Part shown: positions 1 through 9,005 of the stretch, in pieces
How the letters are laid out: each line of letters starts with the position of its first letter
Numbering within the stretch: the stretch's first letter is position 1
Source of the DNA: Pseudomonas fluorescens
GTDB lineage: Bacteria; Pseudomonadota; Gammaproteobacteria; Pseudomonadales; Pseudomonadaceae
DNA length: 64,000 bases
Direction of reading: 5' to 3'
Assembly (NCBI RefSeq): GCF_000967965.1
Contig: NZ_LACC01000027.1
Span: 17,335-81,334, forward strand
The notes under the pieces: model-generated
The model's database searches: none
What the model was told of the DNA's origin: nothing
The model's input: only the letters and a program-made list of their open reading frames with translations
Position numbers and translations under genes: made by a program

Positions 1-23
1 AAGCATCCTCCGAGGCCTGAATC

Positions 24-659
24 ATGTCTGCGCGCCTGCTCTATGTGATGGACCCGATGTGTTCCTGGTGCTGGGGGTTTGCTCCGGTTGCAAACGCATT
101 GGTAGAGCAGGCGGCGGCTGCCGGTGTGGACGTGCATCTGGTGGTGGGTGGTTTGCGCACCGGTAGCGGTGCCGCGCTGGAACCGACCACCCGGCGCTAC
201 ATACTTGAACACTGGCAGGCGGTCACCGAGGCTACCGGCCAGCCGTTCAAGCGCGAAGGCGCGTTGCCTGACGGTTTTGTCTATGACACCGAACCTGCCT
301 GCCGGGCGCTGGTGACTGCGCGCAACCTGGCGCCGGATTGTGCGTGGAAACTGCTCGGGCTGATTCAGCACGCCTTTTACGCTGAAGGTCGCGATGTCAC
401 GCGCGCCAGTGTCCTGGTGGAGCTGGCAGAGCAGGCCGGTCTGCCGCGAATTGAATTCGCCGCCGCGTTCGACCGTGCCGATACGCACGCCGCGACATCT
501 GCCGATTTCACTTGGGTCCAGGACCTGGGCATCGCCGGTTTTCCTACGTTGCTGGCTGAGCGAAATGGACAGTTGGCGTTGTTGACCAATGGCTATCAGC
601 CGTTGAGCGAGTTGTCCCCGCTGCTCGGCCGCTGGCTGGAGCGCGCTGCCTGTGCATGA
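24..659 (+). CDS. DsbA-family (FrnE/COG3531-like) thiol oxidoreductase
   Basis: A 211-residue protein with a thioredoxin-fold active site CSWC at residues 13-16, right after the first beta strand, as in the DsbA/FrnE group. A GFPT segment near residue 172 supplies the cis-proline loop that faces the active site in this fold. No signal peptide precedes the CxxC, so it probably works in the cytoplasm, unlike periplasmic DsbA. The likely role is thiol-disulfide exchange or glutathione-linked chemistry; the substrate cannot be told. The start is the ATG at 24, preceded by CGAGG. Its end overlaps the GTG of the downstream ABC transporter by 8 bases, which implies translational coupling. Confidence 0.85.
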   Translation: MSARLLYVMDPMCSWCWGFAPVANALVEQAAAAGVDVHLVVGGLRTGSGAALEPTTRRYILEHWQAVTEATGQPFKREGALPDGFVYDTEPACRALVTARNLAPDCAWKLLGLIQHAFYAEGRDVTRASVLVELAEQAGLPRIEFAAAFDRADTHAATSADFTWVQDLGIAGFPTLLAERNGQLALLTNGYQPLSELSPLLGRWLERAACA

Positions 660-2469
660 CCTGCCCGATGATGTTGCTACCGCTAAACGTGTCGACCGTC
701 TGAGCTGGGCGGAAATCCGCCGCCTGGCCCTGCATCACAAGAAATCCCTGTGGATCGCCAACGGCGTGGCCGTGCTGGCGACCTTGTGCAGCGTGCCGAT
801 TCCCTTGCTCCTGCCGTTGCTGGTGGACGAGGTGTTGCTGGGGCATGGTGATGCCGCGCTGAAGATCATGAACCACGTGCTGCCCGACGGCTGGCAGAAA
901 GCTGCTGGCTACATCGGCCTGATGCTGGTGGTGACCTTGACCCTGCGTTGCTCGGCGTTGCTGTTCAACGTGGTGCAGGCGAAATTGTTCGCCGGGTTGG
1001 CCAAGGACATCGTCTACCGCATTCGTATACGCCTGATCGAGCGTCTCAAGCGTATCTCCCTGGGCGAATACGAAAGCCTGGGCAGCGGCACGGTGACCAC
1101 GCACCTTGTGACTGACCTGGACACGCTGGACAAATTCGTCGGCGAAACCCTCAGCCGTTTCCTCGTGGCCATGCTGACCCTGGTTGGCACGGCGGGCATT
1201 CTGATGTGGATGCACTGGAAGCTGGCATTGCTGATTCTGCTGTTCAACCCGCTGGTGATCTACGCCACGGTGCAGTTGGGCAAGCGGGTCAAGCACCTGA
1301 AGAAACTCGAGAACGACAGCACTTCGCGCTTTACCCAGGCACTGACCGAAACACTGGACGCCATCCAGGAAGTTCGCGCCGGCAACCGCCAGGGTTTTTT
1401 CCTCGGCCGCCTGGGGCATCGCGCCCGGGACGTGCGTGACTATGCGGTGAATTCGCAATGGAAAACCGATGCGTCGAACCGGGCCAGCGGTTTGCTGTTC
1501 CAGTTCGGCATCGATATTTTCCGCGCCGCGGCGATGCTCACGGTGCTGTTTTCCGACCTTTCAATCGGCCAGATGCTCGCGGTGTTCAGCTACCTGTGGT
1601 TCATGATCGGTCCGGTTGAACAGCTGCTGAACCTGCAATATGCCTACTACGCTGCCGGCGGTGCGCTGTCGCGGATCAACGAGCTGCTGTCCCGAGCCGA
1701 TGAGCCCGAATACCCGGGCGGCGTCGACCCTTTCGTCGGTCGCGAGACGGTCGGGCTGGAAGTTCAAGGGCTGAGCTTCGGTTATGGCGATGAACTGGTC
1801 CTGAACCAGATGAACCTGTCCATTGCCCCCGGCGAAAAGGTCGCGATCGTCGGCGCCAGTGGCGGTGGCAAGAGCACACTGGTGCAACTGCTGCTGGGCT
1901 TGTACACGCCGCTGGCCGGAACCATTCGCTTCGGCGGTTCGACCCAGCAGGAGATCGGCCTGGAAACCGTGCGAGAAAATGTTGCCGTAGTCCTACAGCA
2001 TCCGGCGCTGTTCAACGACACCATCCGGGCCAACCTGACCATGGGCCGCGAGCGCAGTGACGAGGCCTGCTGGCAGGCACTGGAAATCGCCCAGTTGCAC
2101 GGCACGGTCCGGGGTTTGCCCAATGGCCTGGACAGCGTCGTCGGGCGCTCCGGGGTGCGCTTGTCCGGCGGGCAACGTCAACGCCTGGCCATCGCCCGGA
2201 TGGTACTGGCCGAACCCAAGGTGGTGATCCTCGACGAAGCCACCTCCGCGCTGGACGCCGCCACCGAATACAACCTGCATCAGGCACTGGCGCGCTTCCT
2301 GAGCAACCGCACCACGTTGATCATCGCCCACCGACTTTCGGCGGTAAAACAGGCTGATCGTGTGCTGGTGTTCGACGGCGGGCAAGTTGCCGAGGATGGC
2401 GACCATCAGCAACTGATCGCCGACGGTGGGTTGTACGCCAAGCTTTATGGGCATTTGCAGCGGTTGTAG
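652..2469 (+). CDS. ABC transporter, fused membrane and ATP-binding half-transporter
   Basis: A 605-residue exporter-type ABC half-transporter. Residues about 35-340 hold the six-helix ABC transmembrane domain and residues about 365-600 the nucleotide-binding domain. Visible motifs are Walker A GASGGGKST near 401, the signature LSGGQRQRLAIAR near 504, Walker B VVILDEATSAL near 524 and the H-loop IIAHRLS near 558. It should work as a homodimer in the inner membrane. The GTG at 652 lies inside the end of the upstream thiol oxidoreductase gene, so the two are probably cotranscribed and may act together, for example on a thiol compound, peptide or lipid. The layout is MsbA-like, but this is not the essential msbA by context, and the substrate is unknown. 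Confidence 0.88.
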   Translation: MHDLPDDVATAKRVDRLSWAEIRRLALHHKKSLWIANGVAVLATLCSVPIPLLLPLLVDEVLLGHGDAALKIMNHVLPDGWQKAAGYIGLMLVVTLTLRCSALLFNVVQAKLFAGLAKDIVYRIRIRLIERLKRISLGEYESLGSGTVTTHLVTDLDTLDKFVGETLSRFLVAMLTLVGTAGILMWMHWKLALLILLFNPLVIYATVQLGKRVKHLKKLENDSTSRFTQALTETLDAIQEVRAGNRQGFFLGRLGHRARDVRDYAVNSQWKTDASNRASGLLFQFGIDIFRAAAMLTVLFSDLSIGQMLAVFSYLWFMIGPVEQLLNLQYAYYAAGGALSRINELLSRADEPEYPGGVDPFVGRETVGLEVQGLSFGYGDELVLNQMNLSIAPGEKVAIVGASGGGKSTLVQLLLGLYTPLAGTIRFGGSTQQEIGLETVRENVAVVLQHPALFNDTIRANLTMGRERSDEACWQALEIAQLHGTVRGLPNGLDSVVGRSGVRLSGGQRQRLAIARMVLAEPKVVILDEATSALDAATEYNLHQALARFLSNRTTLIIAHRLSAVKQADRVLVFDGGQVAEDGDHQQLIADGGLYAKLYGHLQRL

Positions 2470-2657
2470 GGAGATGACACCGAGGTTGCAGGGCGCCACT
2501 TCAATACTATAAAAAACATCATCGCGACCGGATGTCGGTGGCCGCGATACTCCCTCCGGGCAAAGCTTGTCGCTTGCCGGGATCGGAATCGCAACCTAGT
2601 CTAGCTATAGCGATTTCGTCCGGAAGACGAACAAGCAGTGCTAATGCAAGGGACCTC

Positions 2658-5117
2658 ATGAATCAAACGCGGACTCTCGGAACGCCACGGTTGTTGGGCA
2701 TCGTCTGGCCATTTATCGCCGTTGTGGTGTTTCAAGCCTTGCTGGGCGGCGTTAGCCTTTATGTGCTGTCGGCGGTTCGCGGCTATGTTGCCGGCGAAAG
2801 CCTCTGGTCCAAGGGCCAGAAAGACGCCATCTATTACCTCAACCTCTACGCCGACAGCGGCGACGAAGCGATTTTTCGTAAATACCAGCAGGCCATTTCC
2901 GTGCCTCAGGGCGGGCATGAGTTGCGCGTGGCGCTGGATCATCAACCGCCGAATATCGAGGCGGCACGTGTGGCGATTCTCAAGGGCGGCAACCACCCGG
3001 ACGACGTTTCCAGCCTGATTTGGCTGTACCTCAACTTTCGTCACTTCAGCTATCTCGAAAAAGCCATCAACCTCTGGACCGTGGGTGATGCCTATCTGGT
3101 CCAACTCGATGACGTTGCGCGGGACATGCATCAGCACATCGCTGCCGGCCCGGTCTCCGGTGTGGATGTACAGCGCTGGAAGGAGCAGATCTTCGCCATC
3201 AACGACGGCGTGACGCCAGCGGCAAAGGCGTTCAGCGATGCCTTGGGCGAAGGTTCGCGGGTGATTCTGCGCTTGTTGCTGGTGACGAATCTGGCCACCG
3301 CCCTGGGTTTGATTGCGTTGGCCTTGATGCGTACCCATAAACTGCTCAAGCAGCGCCATGCCTTTGCCGATGCGCTGCAGGTGGAGAAAGAACGGGCGCA
3401 GATCACCCTGCAATCAATTGGTGATGGAGTGATCACCACGGATGTTTCCGGTGCGATCGCCTACATGAATCCGGCGGCCGAGGCGTTGACCCACTGGAAG
3501 GCCGAGCAGGCGACGGGATTGCCGCTGGCGGCGCTGTTCAACCTGCTGGACGAAAATGCCCAGACCGATGGTTTCACCCTGATCGAGCATATTCTGAGCG
3601 GTCAGCTCAGTGGTGGCAGTGAGCACTCCAAACTGATTCAACGCCTGGACGGCAGCACGGTGTCGGTCACGCTGGTGGGCGCGCCAATCCGCAATGCCGG
3701 CAAAGTCAGCGGGACGGTACTGGTGCTGCATGACATGACCCAGGAGCGGCAATACATCGCCAATCTGTCGTGGCAGGCGACCCACGATGCCTTGACCGGG
3801 CTTGCCAACCGTCGCGAGTTCGAATATCGCCTGGAACAGGCGCTGCACAACCTGACCCGCTATGCAGGTCGCCATGCACTGATGTTCCTCGATCTGGACC
3901 AGTTCAAGCTGGTCAACGATACCTGCGGCCACGCGGCGGGCGATGAACTGTTGCGGCACATCTGCGCGCTGTTGCAATCCGGGCTGCGCGAAGGCGACAC
4001 CCTGGCGCGCCTGGGTGGCGACGAGTTTGGCATCCTGCTGGAAAACTGCGCACCGGAAGCGGCGGAGAAAATTGCCGAGAGCCTGCGCCAGACTGTGCAG
4101 AATCTGCATTTTGTCTGGAAGGGCCGGCCTTTCGTGACCACTGTCAGTATCGGGCTGGTCCATGTCGCGCAGAATCCGACGACGCTCGAAGCCTCGCTGC
4201 GTGCTGCCGACATGGCGTGCTACATGGCCAAGGAAAAGGGCCGCAACCGGGTCCAGGTCTATCATCCGGATGACTCGGAATTGTCCCTGCGCTTCGGCGA
4301 AATGGCCTGGGTGCAGCGTTTGCACATGGCGCTGGAGGAAGACCGCTTCTGCCTGTACGCCCAGGAAATTGTCCCCTTGGGCCATGTCGAACAGGACAGC
4401 GGGCACATTGAAATTCTACTGCGATTGCATGATGAAGCCGGGCGGATGATCTTGCCTGACAGCTTCATTCCGGCCGCTGAACGCTATGGCCTGATGAGCT
4501 CGCTTGATCGTTGGGTGGTGCAGAACGTGTTCAAGATCATCGCCCAATGCCGGGCCGAGCAAGGCAACGGGCCGCTGGCCATGTGTGCGATAAATCTGTC
4601 AGGCACGACGATCGGGGATGAGGCGTTCCTGGACTTCTTGCGCGAACAGTTTGTGACGTATTCGATTCCGCCTGAAATGATTTGTTTTGAAATTACTGAA
4701 ACCAGTGCTATTTCAAATCTTGGCAGCGCCATTCGATTCATTAATGAACTCAAAGGCTTAGGCTGCCATTTTTCCCTGGACGACTTTTGTGCCGGAATGT
4801 CCTCATTCGCGTACCTGAAACATTTGCCTGTAGACTTCCTGAAGATCGACGGGAGTTTCGTAAAGGATATGCTGGACGACCCGATTAACCGCGCCATGGT
4901 CGAAGTGATCAATCACATTGGCCATGTGATGGGTAAGCGCACGATTGCCGAGTTTGTCGAAACGCCCCAGATCGAGCAGGCATTGCTGGAGATCGGGGTA
5001 GATTACGCTCAAGGGTATGTGATTGAACGCCCGCAGTTGTTTACCTGCGATAGCTTGCTGAGTCGCCCTGCCAGGCCTCAGCCGCTGTTGTTCAAGGCGC
5101 CTGGCACGTTCCGTTGA
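2658..5117 (+). CDS. Membrane PAS-GGDEF-EAL c-di-GMP turnover protein
   Basis: About 819 residues from the ATG at 2658, which follows AAGGGACC; the frame is open further upstream (to 2532), but that part does not look coding. Order: a transmembrane helix (about 10-35), a periplasmic sensor region, a second helix (about 205-228), PAS (about 250-370), GGDEF (about 378-535) and EAL (about 548-800). The cyclase motif GGDEF is intact, with an RxxD inhibitory site (REGD) five residues before it. The phosphodiesterase signature reads EILLR rather than EALLR, but the Glu is kept, as are INLSG, FEITET, DDFCAG, LKIDG, AEFVET and YAQGY, so the EAL domain is probably active. Likely an inner-membrane bifunctional regulator of biofilm or motility. 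Confidence 0.9.
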   Translation: MNQTRTLGTPRLLGIVWPFIAVVVFQALLGGVSLYVLSAVRGYVAGESLWSKGQKDAIYYLNLYADSGDEAIFRKYQQAISVPQGGHELRVALDHQPPNIEAARVAILKGGNHPDDVSSLIWLYLNFRHFSYLEKAINLWTVGDAYLVQLDDVARDMHQHIAAGPVSGVDVQRWKEQIFAINDGVTPAAKAFSDALGEGSRVILRLLLVTNLATALGLIALALMRTHKLLKQRHAFADALQVEKERAQITLQSIGDGVITTDVSGAIAYMNPAAEALTHWKAEQATGLPLAALFNLLDENAQTDGFTLIEHILSGQLSGGSEHSKLIQRLDGSTVSVTLVGAPIRNAGKVSGTVLVLHDMTQERQYIANLSWQATHDALTGLANRREFEYRLEQALHNLTRYAGRHALMFLDLDQFKLVNDTCGHAAGDELLRHICALLQSGLREGDTLARLGGDEFGILLENCAPEAAEKIAESLRQTVQNLHFVWKGRPFVTTVSIGLVHVAQNPTTLEASLRAADMACYMAKEKGRNRVQVYHPDDSELSLRFGEMAWVQRLHMALEEDRFCLYAQEIVPLGHVEQDSGHIEILLRLHDEAGRMILPDSFIPAAERYGLMSSLDRWVVQNVFKIIAQCRAEQGNGPLAMCAINLSGTTIGDEAFLDFLREQFVTYSIPPEMICFEITETSAISNLGSAIRFINELKGLGCHFSLDDFCAGMSSFAYLKHLPVDFLKIDGSFVKDMLDDPINRAMVEVINHIGHVMGKRTIAEFVETPQIEQALLEIGVDYAQGYVIERPQLFTCDSLLSRPARPQPLLFKAPGTFR

Positions 5118-5160
5118 AACTCCTGCCGGTCTGACAATCACAATCAAAAGGAGCTCGACA

Positions 5161-5955
5161 GTGATCGATACATTCAACCGAACCGGACCGCTCATGGAAG
5201 CTGCAAGTTACCCTGCCTGGGCCCAGCGCCTGATCCAGGATTGCAGCGAGAGCAAGCGCCGGGTTGTCGAACACGAACTGTACCAACGCATGCGAGACAA
5301 CAAACTCAGTGCGAAGACCATGCGCCAGTACCTGATAGGTGGCTGGCCGGTGGTCGAACAGTTCGCGTTGTATATGGCACAAAACCTGACCAAGACTCGC
5401 TTTGCCCGTCATCCCGGCGAGGACATGGCCCGTCGCTGGCTGATGCGCAACATCCGCGTCGAACTGAACCACGCCGATTACTGGGTGCACTGGAGTCGCG
5501 CGCACGGTGTCAGCCTGGAAGAGCTGCAGGCGCAGCAGGTTCCCCCTGAGCTTCACGCCCTGAGCCATTGGTGCTGGCACACCAGTTCCGCCGACTCGCT
5601 GATCGTCGCGATTGCCGCCACCAACTACGCCATCGAAGGGGCGACCGGGGAATGGTCGGCGGTAGTGTGTTCCAATGGTATCTACGCCGCCTCGTTCCCC
5701 GAGGAAGATCGCAAGCGGACGATGAAGTGGTTGAAGATGCATGCCCAATACGACGATGCCCATCCATGGGAAGCCCTGGAGATCATCTGCACATTGGCGG
5801 GCACCAATCCGAGCAAATCCCTGCAGGTGGAACTGCGTCAGGCCGTTTGCAAGAGCTACGACTATATGTACCTGTTCCTCGAACGTTGCATGCAAATGGA
5901 GCACGCAGAACGGGCACCGGTCGTGCGTGAGCGGATGGCATTGGCCGAAGGCTGA
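5161..5955 (+). CDS. TenA/PqqC-like helical protein (haem-oxygenase-like fold)
   Basis: A 264-residue protein resembling the group usually named TenA-family regulator or iron-containing redox enzyme in pseudomonads. It is mostly helical and rich in conserved-looking His, Glu and Asp positions (for example VVEHELY, RVELNHADYWVHW, HDDAHPWEALEI-type spacing), as expected for the haem-oxygenase-like fold. The GTG at 5161 is chosen because AAAGGAG sits seven bases upstream; an in-frame ATG at 5194 lacks such a site. Whether it is a thiaminase-like enzyme, a PqqC-like oxidase or a diiron oxygenase cannot be decided from sequence. It is 43 bases after the GGDEF-EAL gene and may be cotranscribed with it. 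Confidence 0.75.
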   Translation: MIDTFNRTGPLMEAASYPAWAQRLIQDCSESKRRVVEHELYQRMRDNKLSAKTMRQYLIGGWPVVEQFALYMAQNLTKTRFARHPGEDMARRWLMRNIRVELNHADYWVHWSRAHGVSLEELQAQQVPPELHALSHWCWHTSSADSLIVAIAATNYAIEGATGEWSAVVCSNGIYAASFPEEDRKRTMKWLKMHAQYDDAHPWEALEIICTLAGTNPSKSLQVELRQAVCKSYDYMYLFLERCMQMEHAERAPVVRERMALAEG

Positions 5956-5978
5956 TACAGCTATCACGCAATAAAAAC

Positions 5979-6067
5979 TGTGGGAGCGGGTTTGCTCGCG
6001 AAAGTGGTGTATCAGGCGGCATGGATGTCGCTGATATTCCGCATTCGCGAGCAAGCTCGCTCCCACA
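5979..6067. repeat. REP pair (inverted BIME), GTGGGAGC class
   Basis: A REP arm starting TGTGGGAGCGGGTTTGCTCG and its inverted partner ending CGAGCAAGCTCGCTCCCACA flank about 40 bases. It lies between two convergent genes (the TenA-like gene and a diguanylate cyclase gene) and may act as a transcript-end structure. Confidence 0.9.
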
Positions 6068-6091
6068 TTGGTTTGTGACACGGCTGAAAAA

Positions 6092-7018
6092 TCAGCCCGC
6101 CATCTCCAGCCGGTTACGACCTTCGCGCTTGGCCACATACAACGCACTGTCTGCCCGCCGCAACAGGCTTTCGGCGGACTCGCCGGGCAACAGGGTCGAA
6201 CAGCCGAGGCTGACCGTCAGCAGGATCCTGTGACCATCGGCCAGGTACTCTTCAGACTGCGCTGCAAACCGCAGCCGCTCACCGACCAAGGCCGCGGCCT
6301 CGCGACAGGTATTCGACAGCAGGATCAGGAACTCCTCGCCACCATAGCGGAACACCATGTCCACGTTGCGCAGCTGGTTTTTGATCGAGGTGGCGACCGC
6401 CTTGAGCACGTCATCGCCAGTGCTGTGGCCATGGGTATCATTGACCAGCTTGAAATGATCGATGTCCAGCATCAGCACCGACAACGGTTGCAGATGGCGC
6501 CGGGACAGCTCGATTTCCCTTTGCAGCGTCTGGTCCATGGCGATGCGGTTACCGGCGCCCGTCAGCGGGTCGCGCAGTGCGCTTTGGGTGGCGGTACGGT
6601 AAAGCAGCGCATTGCGCATCGGGAAAAGCAGCGCGGCCAGCAGTGATTCGAGGTGGCCCTGTTCTTGTTCGCTGAAACGCTGATTGCGACGGAAGATCAG
6701 CTCACCCAGATGTTCGCCTTCGTGGCTGAGGCTGTAACTGATGGAGTGGTGGCCGCGCTGGCCGAACTCCAGGCGCAGGTCACTGCTCTTGTGCTGGTAG
6801 CACAAGGCGTCCAACGGCACCAGCCGCTGAATCTCGCGATAGAACGTCCCAAGAATGCGCTGAGGCTCCAGACTGGTTTGCAGCTGCAGGCTCAGTTGCT
6901 GGCGCAATTGCGCAAGACTGACAGGTCTTTCCAGAAGGGGCGGCTGCTGACCAAAGCCCAGGCGCTGCAATTTGGCGCTATCGAAGTCAATTGCGTTGGT
7001 CTGGGAAGGTGGTTTCAT
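6092..7018 (-). CDS. Diguanylate cyclase with N-terminal sensor region
   Basis: A 308-residue soluble protein from the ATG at 7018 (MKPPSQTNAIDF). The N-terminal half (about 30-150) looks like a GAF-type sensor and the C-terminal half is a GGDEF domain. The active-site motif GGEEF is intact and is preceded by RNVD five residues upstream, the RxxD product-inhibition site. The DPLTGAGNR and DIDHFKLVNDTHGHSTGDDVL segments are typical of active cyclases. The frame is open to 7165, but that stretch is unlike the family. By position (next to yciK-mupP-ubiG) it corresponds to P. aeruginosa PA3177. Confidence 0.9.
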   Translation of the reverse strand: MKPPSQTNAIDFDSAKLQRLGFGQQPPLLERPVSLAQLRQQLSLQLQTSLEPQRILGTFYREIQRLVPLDALCYQHKSSDLRLEFGQRGHHSISYSLSHEGEHLGELIFRRNQRFSEQEQGHLESLLAALLFPMRNALLYRTATQSALRDPLTGAGNRIAMDQTLQREIELSRRHLQPLSVLMLDIDHFKLVNDTHGHSTGDDVLKAVATSIKNQLRNVDMVFRYGGEEFLILLSNTCREAAALVGERLRFAAQSEEYLADGHRILLTVSLGCSTLLPGESAESLLRRADSALYVAKREGRNRLEMAG

Positions 7019-7397
7019 AAGGCGTGCGCCCCTAAGCAGTAAGGCTGTCTTACAAGCAGGGTGAGAGCGGCTTAGGGCTGCGCGTCGTACTGGTCCGTCA
7101 GTCCCGTAGGACATTTCGTACAAGTTTAATCCGCTTTGTAGAAGATGAGTAATCTCTGCACTCAAGCTCCACCCCCCTGTCTGCTTTCACGTTACGTGTC
7201 TGAGCAAACTTAGAGCGAAAGTCGTGCCATTCGGTTCATCCGAATAAAAGCTGTGTTAAATCAACTGGTTGTTGTTTGTCTGCTACCTGTATGGCGCAGT
7301 GTGTGACGTTTATTTGACAAGTGCCTGGTTCGAATCCGAGAGCCTTCGAGTGCCGCGACAGGAAGCTGGCGCGGCACCAGAAAGCGACGTACGGTCG
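7019..7397. other. Intergenic region with hairpin, upstream of the diguanylate cyclase gene
   Basis: 379 bases between the cyclase start and the yciK end. It should contain the cyclase promoter. A perfect 8-bp inverted repeat, GTGCCGCG/CGCGGCAC, at 7350-7377 lies just past the yciK stop and may end its transcript, although no clear T-run follows on the minus strand. No convincing gene is present. Confidence 0.5.
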
Positions 7398-8138
7398 TTA
7401 CTGGGCGTTGAACGCCTGGCCATTGATACCAGTGCTGTCCGGGCCCATCAGGTAGAGGTAGACCGGCATGATCTCCTCGGGCGTCGGGTTGTTCAGTGGG
7501 TTTTCACCCGGGTAAGCCTGGGCGCGCATGCTGGTGCGGGTGGCGCCCGGGTTGATGCTGTTGGAACGTACCGGGGCCACGGTATCGACTTCGTCAGCCA
7601 GGGTTTGCATCAGGCCTTCAGTGGCGAACTTGGAGACGCCGTAAGCGCCCCAGTACGCACGTCCCTTGCGGCCGACGCTGCTGGAAGTGAACACCACCGA
7701 GGCATCCTGCGACAGCTTGAGCAGCGGCAGCAGTGTGCTGGTAAGCATGAACATGGCATTGACGTTGACTTGCATGACCCGCATGAAGTTCTCGCCGGAA
7801 AGCTGCTCGATCGGCGTGCGCGGGCCGATGATCGAAGCATTGTGCAGCAGGCCGTCGAGATGCCCGAATTCGCTTTCGATCATGGCTGCCAGTTCATCGT
7901 ATTGATGGGGCAGGGCGGTTTCGAGGTTGAACGGGATCACCGCCGGTTGTGGATGGCCGGCGGCTTCGATTTCGTCGTAGACCTGGGTCAGGTTGGCTTC
8001 GGTCTTGCCCAGCAGCAGCACGGTTGCGCCGTGGGCTGCGTAGGTTTTTGCCGCTGCGGCGCCGATGCCGCGTCCTGCGCCGGTGACCAGAATGACCCGA
8101 TCCTTGAGCAGTTCGGGGCGGGCGGAATAATCAAACAT
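7398..8138 (-). CDS. yciK: YciK-family short-chain oxidoreductase
   Basis: A 246-residue classical SDR. The N-terminal cofactor motif TGAGRGIG, the NNAG-equivalent HNAS, the catalytic Ser in TSSSVGRKG and the pair Tyr/Lys in YGVSKF are all visible. The start is the ATG at 8138 (MFDYSARPEL), with AGAGG upstream; the frame is open further but runs into a REP repeat. It lies downstream of mupP and ubiG on the same strand, the conserved Pseudomonas order. The physiological substrate of YciK is not known. Confidence 0.9.
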   Translation of the reverse strand: MFDYSARPELLKDRVILVTGAGRGIGAAAAKTYAAHGATVLLLGKTEANLTQVYDEIEAAGHPQPAVIPFNLETALPHQYDELAAMIESEFGHLDGLLHNASIIGPRTPIEQLSGENFMRVMQVNVNAMFMLTSTLLPLLKLSQDASVVFTSSSVGRKGRAYWGAYGVSKFATEGLMQTLADEVDTVAPVRSNSINPGATRTSMRAQAYPGENPLNNPTPEEIMPVYLYLMGPDSTGINGQAFNAQ

Positions 8139-8170
8139 AAAAAACCTCTTCAAAGACCTGCATCGAACCT

Positions 8171-8298
8171 GTGGCGAGGGAGCTTGCTCCCGCTCGGCTG
8201 CGAAGCAGTCGTAATCTTTTAATAACGGTTCCCGAGAAGGCGCATGCATAGGCAGAGGGGTCGCTTCGCGACCCAGCGGGAGCAAGCTCCCTCGCCAC
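8171..8298. repeat. REP pair, GTGGCGAGGGAGCTTGC class
   Basis: Inverted copies of GTGGCGAGGGAGCTTGCTCC at 8171 and about 8279-8298 flank an imperfect inner stem. It sits between yciK and mupP. This class differs from the GTGGGAGC class seen elsewhere in the window and recurs inside the kdp operon (51021-51152). Confidence 0.9.
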
Positions 8299-8329
8299 AA
8301 AAGCAGGTGCCCACGTCAAGCTATCTGGC

Positions 8330-9001
8330 TCAGCAGCTGCAAAGTGCGCTATCAAGCACCTTACGCAACTCCAGCGGATGATCGACCACCACATCCGCAC
8401 CCCAATGCCGCGGATTATCATCCGGGTGGATATAGCCGAAGGTCACGGCGGCAGTCTTGGTGCCGGCATCGCGGCCCGACTCGATGTCGCGCAGGTCATC
8501 GCCGACGAACAGCACGCTGGCCGGGTCCAGGTCGAGCATCTTGCAGGCCAGGATCAACGGTTCCGGGTCCGGTTTGCTGTTCTTCACATGATCCGGGCAG
8601 ATCAGCAGCGCCGAGCGTTCAGCCAGCCCCAGCTGTTGCATGATCGGCTCGGCGAAGCGCAGCGGCTTGTTGGTGACCACGCCCCAGATCAGGTTGGCCT
8701 TCTCGATGTCCGCCAGCAGTTCGCCCATGCCGTCGAACAGCTTGCTGTGGACTGCACAACCGACGAGGTAGCGCTCCAGAAACTCCAAGCGCAGTTCCTC
8801 GAACCCCGGCGATTCCGGGTCCATGGCGAAGGTCACCGCGACCATCGCCTTGGCGCCGCCGGAAATCTCGTCGCGAATGTGCTTGTCGTTAATCGGTGGC
8901 AAGCCACGGTCGGCACGCATCGCCTGACAGATGGCAATGAAGTCCGGCGCGGTGTCGAGCAGGGTGCCGTCCATGTCGAAAAGAACTGCTCTGATTGGCA
9001 T
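8330..9001 (-). CDS. mupP: N-acetylmuramic acid 6-phosphate phosphatase MupP (HAD family)
   Basis: A 223-residue HAD phosphatase, annotated in many genomes as Gph-like. Motif I is DMDGTLLDT at the N-terminus, motif II VVTNKP, motif III Lys in NSKPDPEPL and motif IV VGDDLRDIE. Its position next to ubiG and yciK matches the pseudomonad MupP, which removes phosphate from MurNAc-6P in the peptidoglycan recycling route that bypasses de novo UDP-MurNAc synthesis and gives intrinsic fosfomycin tolerance. The assignment to MupP rather than phosphoglycolate phosphatase rests mainly on this context. Only four bases separate it from ubiG. Confidence 0.88.
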   Translation of the reverse strand: MPIRAVLFDMDGTLLDTAPDFIAICQAMRADRGLPPINDKHIRDEISGGAKAMVAVTFAMDPESPGFEELRLEFLERYLVGCAVHSKLFDGMGELLADIEKANLIWGVVTNKPLRFAEPIMQQLGLAERSALLICPDHVKNSKPDPEPLILACKMLDLDPASVLFVGDDLRDIESGRDAGTKTAAVTFGYIHPDDNPRHWGADVVVDHPLELRKVLDSALCSC

Positions 9002-9005
9002 CGGC

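Noticed and set aside
2532..2657. N-terminal extension of the GGDEF-EAL gene
   Set aside because: It lacks a ribosome-binding site and coding character; the ATG at 2658 has AAGGGACC.
5979..6067. Paired repeats as a possible CRISPR array
   Set aside because: Only two inverted arms per site, in many scattered gaps: REP/BIME elements, not regular direct repeats.
7327..7337. GGTTCGAATCC, a tRNA T-loop-like string
   Set aside because: The flanking bases do not form the T-stem, and no acceptor or anticodon stems are present.
7269..8222. Plus-strand frame of 317 codons opposite yciK
   Set aside because: It has no family features, and yciK has a complete SDR motif set.
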